Assembly: GCA_011799875.1 (NCBI GenBank)
Contig: CM022300.1
Span: forward strand, 170,331,837 to 170,395,836
Direction: 5' to 3'
Length of the DNA stretch: 64,000 bases
Origin: Thinopyrum elongatum
Lineage: Eukaryota > Streptophyta > Magnoliopsida > Poales > Poaceae
Part shown: piece after piece, positions 56,099 through 64,000 of the stretch
How the letters are laid out: the number at the start of each line of letters is the position of its first letter
Numbering within the stretch: position 1 is the stretch's first letter
The notes under the pieces: generated by a model
The model's input: the letters and a program-made list of their open reading frames with translations, nothing else
What the model was told of the DNA's origin: nothing
Databases searched by the model: none
Translations under genes and position numbers: made by a program

Positions 56099-57101
56099 AC
56101 ATCCCCAAGCTTAATTCCTGCTCGTCCTCGAGTGGGTAAATGATAAAAACAGAATTTTTGATGTGGAATGTTGCCTAACATGTTCGTCACATATTATTTT
56201 CTTTTGTAGCATGGACATTTGGACTTTAGATGGTTCAAAGCAATAGTTTATAATTGACATGAAGACTTCAATACTCGAGCATACCAACAAGCAACCATGT
56301 CTTTCAAAATATCAATACTAAAGAAAGTTATCCCTAGCCCATCATGCTCACTCATTGATCCATTCATGAAACACACTCAAATATTAGCTACATCCAATGC
56401 TCAAGTATGATCATAGTGCTCCGTAGTTGGTGCTTTATAAGAGAAGATGGAGACTCAAATAAAAATAAAAATTGCATAAATGTAAATAGATAGGCCCTTC
56501 GCAGAGGGAAGCAGAGATTTGTAGAGGTGTCAAAGCTCAAAGCTTAAATTGAGAGATAAAAAAATTTGAGAGGCATGCTTTTCCCGTCAACGAAAATGAC
56601 CGAGTAACTCTCAATAATTTCCATGCTAGATACATCATAGGCGGTTCCCAAACATAAAATAAAGTTTATTCCTTTTTTCCACCATTCTTTCGCAATCCAT
56701 GGATAGCCGTATCCACGGGTGCCTTCCATACCAACACTTTCCAAGGAATTTATTATTTGACAACATAAAGTAAATTTCTTTTTTCATTTCAGGACTGGGC
56801 ATCCCTATTACCGCCATACTCTCGTGCAATGGCAAGTGAATAAACACTCATATTGAGAATAACACATCTAGCATGGAAAAATAATGGCCACCCCATGCCG
56901 CTCCATGAGCGGCACGGGCACACAAAAAGTAAATTCATTTTGAAAATTAGAGTTGGCACATACAAATTTACTTAGAATGGCACATAAATACTGCATATAG
57001 GTAGGTATGGTGGACTCATATGGCAAAACTTGGTTTAAGGATTTTGGATGCACAAATAGTATTTCTACTTAATACAAATGGAGCACTTTGCGATCGACCC
57101 A
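56099..57101 (-). other. Athila 3' internal sequence with polypurine tract
   Basis: Starts next to the LTR with minus-strand AAGCTTGGGGATGT, the PPT of this family. The remainder is non-coding and AT-rich, with a small ORF (56635-56847) of no known family. It is cut at 57101 by the LTR of element B. Confidence 0.65.
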
Positions 57102-57977
57102 TGTCGGCGTGGAGCCGGCGATCTATGGGGCTGGGCTGCCCCTTTGCTGGTTCGTCTAGGGGTCAATTGGCGCAAAGAGCAAGCACAACAAGAGGTGCCA
57201 TTGTTTTACCTAGTTTTGGGCCGCTGAGAAGCGTAAAACCCTACTCCTGCATTAGTGTATTGGGTGAATGTGGAAGAAAGTACACGGAGCGCTCTCCCTC
57301 GGCAAGTCGCTAGGAGAGGGCAGCTGCATGAATACCTATGCATGTGAGTTACCCGGGTTCGAACCCCTGTAAAGGTTGCCCTGGCCCTCCTTTTATAGCT
57401 CAAGGGGTTACCACAGTGGAAAAAAGGTCATGACAGGTTGATTAGACTAATACAGAACTATCATACCTAACTCTGCTAGTTAGGACAAAAGTGCATAAAA
57501 TGCACTACTAGGTGTCGTGTGGAGGAAGAACCCCGGCAAGGTTGATGCACTGCTTATCAAACTACCTCTTATTAGCTTGACACGCCATTAGGACAGGTGT
57601 CAATAAAGGTAATCCTCCCTCCCAGCAAGCTGACACGTATGGGTTGCCTCCACCTAATTGCCTGCGGGCTCGACACCTCATTGATCAGCGACCAGCTGGC
57701 CAGAGAGGTGGAGCACTGGATTTTGGTGGGAAGTCTGTGCTCGAGGGGCTTGCTGGGTCGTGACTTGCCGGCTTGCTTTTGTCGGGGCTAGTTGTTTCTA
57801 TTGTGAATCTCGTGGCTTGCTCCAAGCCTTCGTCTTCTTTATGCGCTCCTTGATCTCACGAAGAGCGGCTTCTTTGGTCTGGTTGCCGGTCCCCCGTCAA
57901 GGTCCTTTGTCGGGCCTGCTACTACCGTCCATTCACAAGTCAGGAGTACTAGGGACCCCATTCTTATTACACTGACA
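57102..57977 (-). repeat. 3' LTR of element B
   Basis: About 876 bp. On the minus strand it starts TGTCAGTGTAATAAG at 57977. A TATA box CTATAAAAGG lies at 57389-57398, followed by a leader with GTAGGGTTTTACGC, parallel to the LTRs of A and C. Confidence 0.7.
57389..57398 (-). promoter_or_regulatory. LTR promoter TATA box of element B
   Basis: CTATAAAAGG on the minus strand within the LTR, about 290 bp from its inner end. Confidence 0.6.
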
Positions 57978-57994
57978 TGAACCCCCGGGCCTGG
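57978..57994 (-). other. Polypurine tract region of element B
   Basis: Minus-strand CCAGGCCCGGGGGTTCA directly before the LTR start TGTCAG; G-rich, as in related elements. Confidence 0.55.
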
Positions 57995-58412
57995 TCCATA
58001 CGTGCATCTGAGGCGTCATTGGGCTTGGCCCAAAAACGTGCATGGACGCACGTGGTGGAGGATAACTGACATAATCTTTGTTGCGATCTGTAATCATGAC
58101 AGTTCCCGTCGACGCACGTCCAATCTATGCATTAATCGCGGGGCATGGGAGCGTGGGTTGCTGCTGCAGTTACCCGTCATGGCGTTCTTGTGAGGGGCGT
58201 GGCTAGAGAAGACAGTGAAGAGCTAGCCCCCTCGCGTATTCCCATAAAAAGGTAACCGCGAAAAGGGCGCTGCTCATTCACTCTTTCCCTCCCTCGCTTC
58301 ATCTTCCTCCTCTCTCCAGAAACCGCATATGCCGCCACAAATCTGTTCCAGCCTCAAGCTTTTCCCTCTCCATTTGAGCTCCCTCTGATGTCACCCCTGG
58401 CTCTGCCAGCAG
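57995..58412 (+). promoter_or_regulatory. Possible promoter region of the antisense ORF of element B
   Basis: A TATA-like CCATAAAAAGG at about 58241-58251 is followed by a CT-rich leader (CTCTTTCCCTCCCTCGC) and then the ORF region at about 58390. This fits a plus-strand promoter for the antisense gene but rests on sequence look only. Confidence 0.35.
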
Positions 58413-60733
58413 TTGTTCCACAAGCTGGGCACCTTCCACTTGCCGGCCACAGTTGTGCCACTGCACATTAATTCAGAGAGGAGCGCCATCTTGGCGTGGA
58501 TGCATGCCTGCTCCGCTAAAGGGGTGAAGGAAAGCTGGAAGCTACCCAAGCTGGCGGATGAGATGAAATGGGCCTCCGAACTGAAAGAGGAGGCCAAACG
58601 AGAAGAGAAAGACCTCGTCAACACCACCACAGCAGAGGGGGAGGCATATATAGCCAGCAGGGTTGCCAAGGCCCGGCAGGTTGGAAGCGGCAAGGGCTGC
58701 ATGCGCTTCCAAGGGCGCTGAGCATGATGACGAGGAGGGAGAAGAATATGAAGAAGAAGACGATGAAGATGATGATGAGGTGGAGGTTGCTGAAGAGGGG
58801 CAGGTGGAGCTTGGACGCGATGAGGTTGCCGGGACCGAGACTGCCAGTAAACTTGAAGAGGAGAAATTCCAGGTCTCCAAGGAGCCGCGACATCTTCGAA
58901 GCAGGGGCAGCCAAGAGCATGAAGGCACTCCCCCGCCCAGGCCCACTTCGGTGGCGAGGAAATTCACCGACAGGTCCGGGTGGCAGGAGCTGATACGTCG
59001 GCAACCGCACGGCAAGTCAAGCTCAAGACCCTGACTACCCGGGAAGAACTTACTAGGGAGTATGAGATCCCGCCCCCGCCAAGCTCCCACTACTAGCCAT
59101 CAAGAAAGCCAGGGAGTCTCCTCCGTTGCCTCAGTACAACATGAACGTCCTCCTCGAATCCAATGATGAGTAAGTAATTTCCTGTCTCTTCCCATAATGC
59201 TTTAGTTTATTCCATTTGCCAATTCTGATCTGGCTCTTCGTTGTTGCACGGATGAGGAGCCACTTGTTCAGTGGGTGAAGCAGGCCAAGCCATTGGTGGG
59301 GCACGGTTCACCATCAAGGGGCAAGCAGGGAACGCTGCCGGCCGACACCGTAGTCATTAGCCCCCAGGCTAGCCCCCTGCTCCAAGACATGCCGCCATCC
59401 CAGACGGCTGCCGTTGATGCTGAGGTTCATCCTTCTGGTGATAGCAAGGAGACGGGAGGGGAGCACCAAGGCGAGGAGCGTCGAGAAGCAGATCCTGCCA
59501 AGGGGACCCCGTCAACCATCATTCCCGAGGAAGCTTCTCCGGCAAGGGCCTCCACCAATGACTATGCTCACACCGGTGACTCCCCGATGATGGAAAATGT
59601 CGAGGGATGTGCGCCGGCAATGCAAGTTGCCAAGGGAGGGGACGCCCCTTCCCAACAAGTACAGCAAGGTAATCCCCTTGCCGCAGAGCCATCTCCACAA
59701 GAAAGTTGATAGGTTTCTATCTGTAATTTGAATCTCATTTATTATTCTTGTCTTCCATCTTGGTTTTCAGCCCCAACTTCTCCCGCGAGAGATGACGAGC
59801 TCGTGGAAGTAGCCGGCATTGCCAAATCTGCCGCCGAGGAGGTCACTAAAATTGCTGCCACAGAAAGTCTTGAGCGTACTACTAGGGACACCGAACAAGC
59901 CCATACGGCAATGGAGGAGGTCTCCCGCAACAAGTCTGAGCCCGTCAAGATAGATGTGGACGTGAAACACAGCATTGGCTCGCTACCAGTGCTTGTTGAG
60001 AAACCAACACTAGTGGCCCCGCCGATCCCGCCAACCAGCACAGAGTTGGTGACCTTCCAGGCTGGTCTTGGAGCCCCCAGCTCATCTGGCACTGCAGAGC
60101 TGAATTTTGATGAGGATATTGTTGGAATCCTGCTTCCCTTGGCTCAGAGGTACACAGATGTTGATGACATCGCCAACGAGCAATAGGACTGCACGTTCTT
60201 GCAGGCCATGGCCGCTGGGTTCAAGGATGCCCAGGACAGGTACGACAAAAGGTGGAAGCTGGTTGAGGAAGAGCACAAATCTTTGAACTTGATCGATGAG
60301 CAGCTGAAGGAGAAAGCAGAAGAGTTGCACACATGGTACAATGATCGATCCCGCGATCTCAGGAACCAAGAGGAGAAGCTGGTCACTATGAGGGAGAAGG
60401 CGACAACTCACGACAGCAAGTTGATGGAGCGCGAGGTGCAGCTCAACGCCAAGGCTAAAGAACTTGCCGCCCGAGATTATTTCCGCTACTCTCCATGGCA
60501 AGGACGAGGAGATCGAGGAGCTCGTGAAACTGTGAACTCCAAAGCTGGAGGGTGACCATCACAAAGCCTTAGAGGCACAAGCTTCAGAGAACACGGCCAA
60601 GATCAAGGAGGCCGTCGCCGAGGCTGCAACTGCGACCACCACCAAGGCAGATTTGGAAGCTCAGGCAGGCAAGTTAAAGGAAGAGCTCATCGCCAACGGC
60701 AAGAAAGTTGAGGCCCTGAAAGCCGAGTGTAGG
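58413..60733 (+). pseudogene. Antisense coiled-coil ORF of retroelement B, cut by element C
   Basis: Fragments in changing frames: 58413-58721 (SWKLPKLADEMKWASELKEE), 58663-59034 (acidic run EEGEEYEEEDDEDDDEVEV), 59275-59709 (Pro/Ser-rich, QASPLLQDMPPSQT), an intron-like gap with acceptor TTTTCAG at about 59770, 59771-60186 and, after a TAG at 60184, a coiled coil (DRYDKRWKLVEEEHKSLNLI; REVQLNAKAKELAARD) to about 60733. It has the same layout as the antisense ORF of A: disordered N-terminal part, then coiled coil. It ends inside the coiled coil where LTR C begins. Function unknown; the frame shifts and stop indicate decay. Confidence 0.6.
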
Positions 60734-61180
60734 TGTTAAAACCGGCGGATCTCGGGTAGGGGGTCCCGAACTATGGACCTTGGATCGATGGGGAACAGTA
60801 CACATAGGACACGATGTTTACCCAGGTTCGGGCCCTCTCTAGGAGGTAAAACCCTACATCCTGCTTGATTATATTGCTTGTGTATAAGGGGGTTATAGAG
60901 TAGATCTACCACGAGATCAGATGAACTAATCCCTAACTAGTAGGATGGTGATTGTTCCTCTCCTCTCTACGGACTAAGCCCCATTGTTTATATAGACACC
61001 AAGGGTGCTAGGGTTTACAGATAGTCGGTTACATCAAGAAAACTCCGGGTCTTCTATCTCGACTTGGAGGGCACACCAAGGCACAAAATGTCTTTGGTCC
61101 AGATACGGTGCGGCCCAACTTGTCCGGCCCATGAGAGATGAGCTAGCACCCCGAAGACCCCCTAATCCAGGACTCCCTCA
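60734..61180 (-). repeat. 3' LTR of element C
   Basis: 447 bp; starts TGAGGGAGTCCTGG at 61180 and ends GGTTTTAACA at 60734 on the minus strand. TATA box CTATATAAAC at 60986-60995. The start and end are those of a very common Triticeae Gypsy group. It is shorter than LTRs A and B. Confidence 0.8.
60986..60995 (-). promoter_or_regulatory. LTR promoter TATA box of element C
   Basis: CTATATAAAC on the minus strand, in the middle of the LTR. Confidence 0.6.
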
Positions 61181-61193
61181 GTAGCCCCCAAAC
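61181..61193 (-). other. Polypurine tract of element C
   Basis: Minus-strand GTTTGGGGGCTAC directly before the LTR start. Confidence 0.7.
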
Positions 61194-61535
61194 TAGCCTT
61201 CAACGCCGGAGCTCATAACCACCAATCGTCCTGTGACTCCCAACGTCTTCGGCTTGCAAGGAAAGTTCCTAATCTTCACCTTGTTCGGCTAATTTCAATA
61301 ATTTGGTTTCCGATGACTTCTCAACCCATCGAATCATAAGGGGCCCCCTTATAATTAATTTTGTCAGAGATGACCCTCGATTTTTGTGCAGCCGTCAGAA
61401 GTCGAGCAGTCTTGTGTCTTTTCACAAGAACACCCCCCTGGGATCAGGGACACATCTATTAAATAGGCTGAGGGCGCATCAAATGGCCCATCCATACGAA
61501 AAAAGAGACCTCCACCTAGCCCCGAGAAAATCCTC

Positions 61536-63890
61536 ATGGCCGGCGCCCCTAGCTCATCCTCGCACCCTCACGACAATCTCCCGAGTGACTGGCCCAGCTA
61601 CTCCGTGTCGCGGCTTCAATTATGCGACCTCCAATGACAAGGGTATCTCCCTGCCATGGATCTTGTGCCCGTTCATGCCGGGTTGATTTCATACAACGGT
61701 GAAGCTTTCGCTGAGAACTTCCCCAATCCCAACAAGGATGAGAGGGTATGTTTTGCATCCTTCCTCCTAAGAGGTCTAGGCTTCCCCATTCACCCGTTCT
61801 TAAAGAGCTTGCTAGAGTATTATGGGATCCAACTCCACCACCTCACCCCGGGATCAATTCTGCATATTTCCGGCTTTGTTGCCCTTTTTGAGATGTTCCT
61901 AGGCTGCGAAGCCCATTTTCTAGCTGTGGAGGAAGTTTTTCTGTCTCATCCCTTTCACCCAAGGAGGGTCAATCTTTGAGGTAGGCGGAGCAGAGGTGTG
62001 CCGCATAGCCGGCACTAGGTATCCTATTGGAAATCCAAAAAAGGATCCCGAAGAGTGGTCTTCGGAATGGTTTTAAATCGAAGATGTCCCTCCGTTTGAA
62101 CCTGTTCGGAGGGGTCTGCCCTTGTATTCAGACGCCCCACTGAAGAAACGACTTAACTGGCAGCCCAAGGGCCCTTCCCAGGAGGAGTCTACCAAAGTGC
62201 AGTGCCTAGCCATGAAGGTAAGGGTGCAGGCCCACGGAGGGTTGACCATGGTCAACGTAATGGCCGCAACGATCGAACGATGCGTCCAACCCCTCCAACA
62301 GAGGACGAAACCCCTGTGGAGATATAACGGAACAAGCAATGCATCCCGCTACAAGCGACAATGGTCGGATAACCCAGCAGCAATGGCCGCCATATTGGCG
62401 GATCTATACAGAGGCAAAGAAGAAGAGTTCGCCCGCCCAAGAAACTGGAATGGTTCAGGCTACAACCCTACCGAATGGGTAAGTTTAGACTTGTATTCAT
62501 AGCTTGGACATTATGCCCGAAAACTGATCGGTTTAACCATTTTACCGAACAGAGCTAGAGAGGCCAAGTTGAAGGCATTAGCTGCCCCGCTCCTCAACGG
62601 GAGGATGATTCTTGTGATGACGATTCGGGCTTTCGCGAGGACCCAGAGATATCGATTGATTTTGAGAACGGGGTTTTCTTCCAGGAAAGCCTCGATGGTA
62701 CTAAGGTGGCCATCGCAGTCGATCATCCTGGGCTCCTCCCCTCCTCCATCGTAAGTAGTGAGAAGGCCTCCTTTCCACCAAACATTTGTCTTACGCTATC
62801 CCGGCCACGCTGACTCCTACTCCCAAGGGCCACCGATCCTCATGCCGAACACCGACAGAGGCAGCACCGATCGCAGCCAACACAAGAGCCTCCAAAAGGA
62901 AAGCGACCATGCCAATCGCATCTTCGGAGAAAAGGTAATATGTTTTGGAACTGTCATCAGTTTATCACCGGCCTTATCTGTGGAGGGTTCCACTGAAATT
63001 CAGTCCGGCATAACAGGAAGAAGGTACCACCCCAACCGTACGAAGACATGAAGGAGGTTTCACGGAATGACCGAAGACTCTCCGCATAGGCGAAGGCTAA
63101 CGCGGGAGATCCCACAACACGTCAGCCCGTGGAAGATCCTGAAGATGTTCCGGTTACCAATGCAGAAGTTCAGAGTGTAATGAATCATCAGCGATGGAAG
63201 GAGTCCCTGCGCCAGGCCATTTTTTCCGATCAAGAATTTAATGCCTTCAATTCAGTTGATGCATATCTCGGGGCAGCCCAAACAGGGCTCGAAGGAATTG
63301 CCAATCTTCTGTCAACCAATATGAAGGTAAGGCATGGTTTCCAACAGTCAAGTGTAAACACTAACCTAGTAGCCCCCGGGCCTTAAATCGGGCGGGACGG
63401 CCGAGTTAAGGGTCTGAAAAGCGTGTGTTACTTGCTGTAGACTTTAGAGGACCAGAATAGAAAGTTGCCCGAGGACCTTGAAGCGAGCCGAACCCAATTG
63501 GCTGACGCGAGTGCCGAATTGGAGGCGGTGAAAAAGTTCACCAGTGAGGCCCATGGTGAGTTAAAGATATAGACAAATACCAATGATACTAAAGAGCCTA
63601 TTTTTCATACCGGCCTTATTTATAGCAGGCGAATCCATAGGTTAGCTTCAAAGGGACCTGGATACCGCTAAAGAGTCCCAGCGGTATGAGGAATCCCAGC
63701 ATCAGGCCGGTGTGCAGATGTTCAAACGAAGCCATGAGCAAAACAATGAGCTAAAGGCGGAGAATCAGCAGCAGGCCAATGAACTGGAGAGCTTAAAAGC
63801 TCAACTAGCGCAGGCTCTGGGTGATAACCAGAGATTGAAAAGTGGCATGTTCATTAAGTGTCACTTAAGCATCGGGTGTAAATAGCCATT
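61536..63890 (+). pseudogene. Antisense ORF of retroelement C (PF04195-like, then coiled coil)
   Basis: Start ATG 61536 (MAGAPSSSSHPHDNLPSDW), TGA at 61635, then the conserved domain of putative gypsy-type transposon proteins: FASFLLRGLGFPIHPFLKSL, LLEYYGIQLHHLTPGSILHI and SGFVALFEMFLGCEAHF (to about 61925). A frame change near 61950 leads to VGGAEVCRIAGTRYP, a TAA at about 62074, and KKRLNWQPKG to YNPTEW at about 62478, followed by a donor GTAAGT. Later exons read AIFSDQEFNAFNSVDAYLG (63219 on), LEDQNRKLPEDLEASRTQLA (about 63443), then a coiled coil (KAENQQQANELESLKAQLAQ, to about 63840). Its layout shows the N-terminal domain that A and B lack here. Role unknown; stops and shifts show it is dead. 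Confidence 0.65.
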
Positions 63891-64000
63891 CGTAATGCGC
63901 GAGTATAACACATGTGTCATGTTATAATGCTACGTCTCCTGACAGGCCGGCCCAGAGAGGAGGCTAGTTCCTTTGGCGTAGATCTTTTGAAAGAACTATC

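Larger units (their letters stand above)
53266..57101 (-). mobile_element. Athila-type recombinant: internal, LTR, internal, LTR fragment
   Basis: Minus-strand order: 3' internal end with PPT (57101-56099), complete LTR (56098-54490), PBS and start of gag (54479 to about 53920), then directly a mid-LTR fragment (53919-53266) in the same orientation. One LTR flanked by both the 3' internal end and the PBS side means two elements shared an LTR, as produced by unequal recombination between LTRs of tandem or neighbouring copies. It is interrupted at 53266 by element A and at 57101 by element B. Confidence 0.7.
57102..60733 (-). mobile_element. Tat-type Gypsy retrotransposon B, 3' part
   Basis: Minus-strand 3' end: antisense ORF region, PPT (57978-57994) and 3' LTR (57977-57102). 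Everything upstream of the antisense ORF in element orientation is beyond 60733, where element C is inserted, and lies outside the window. The left LTR limit is set by the TGTC..GACA end pairing and could be off by about 13 bp. Confidence 0.65.
60734..64000 (-). mobile_element. Tat-type Gypsy retrotransposon C, 3' end (runs off right edge)
   Basis: Minus-strand 3' LTR (61180-60734) with PPT at 61181-61193, then an antisense plus-strand ORF with a PF04195-like domain. The pol part would be beyond 64000. The left flank GTAGG (60729-60733) is the candidate target duplication; its partner is outside the window. Confidence 0.75.

Noticed and set aside
57340..57375. tRNA gene suggested by GGGTTCGAACCCC
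   Set aside because: A perfect T-arm-like string but no matching D-arm or acceptor stem within 80 bp on either strand; lies in the LTR of element B.

Overview
The window is nuclear DNA of a grass, most likely a Triticeae species (wheat, Aegilops, rye or barley group). The grounds are the style of the long terminal repeats, the CACTA terminus, the Stowaway MITE, the grass-type F-box/DUF295 and DUF4283-like coding remnants, and the near absence of intact host genes in a sea of nested transposons. Features are eukaryotic: introns, no operons, no ribosome binding sites. Family names rest on motifs read by eye; no database search was possible.

Layout, left to right. (1) 1-5269: an Athila-type Gypsy retrotransposon on the minus strand, entering from the left, with a gag-protease ORF, a PBS and a complete 5' LTR. 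(2) 5270-10487: a low-copy island with a decayed ~20-residue repeat coding remnant, a DEDDy 3'-5' exonuclease gene (minus, 7323-8075) whose tail runs through a TTC/GAA microsatellite, and the first exon of an F-box/DUF295 pseudogene (plus, from 9203). (3) About 10497-39192: a large Mutator-like element (MULE) sitting in the intron of that F-box gene; the DUF295 C-terminal exon reappears at 39557-40051. The MULE holds a FAR1-type transposase pseudogene (plus) and a ULP1/C48 SUMO-protease-like gene (minus) in convergent orientation. Copies of the motif GTTGCCAT are scattered through its non-coding parts, mostly on one strand. A complete 13-kb Tekay-type chromovirus (10868-23907, 3.9-kb LTRs, matching target duplications) is nested in the MULE, and a 257-bp Stowaway MITE is nested in the reverse transcriptase of that chromovirus. 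(4) 39193-42990: the rest of the low-copy island, with the F-box 3' exon and a DUF4283-like pseudogene. (5) 42990-64000: the right end of a CACTA transposon inserted in the antisense ORF of a Tat-type Gypsy element (A); element A is inserted in an Athila LTR fragment; then comes an Athila internal-LTR-internal recombinant; then Tat-type element B inserted in Athila internal sequence; then Tat-type element C inserted in the antisense ORF of B and running off the right edge.

The order of events can be read from the nesting: F-box gene, then MULE, then Tekay, then MITE; and separately Athila, then Tat A, then CACTA, and Athila, then Tat B, then Tat C. Almost every coding region is broken. The exceptions are the exonuclease ORF, the Athila gag-protease ORF and the C-terminal peptidase half of the ULP1-like gene, whose exons join in frame and keep the His-Asp-Cys residues although the transposase beside it is dead.
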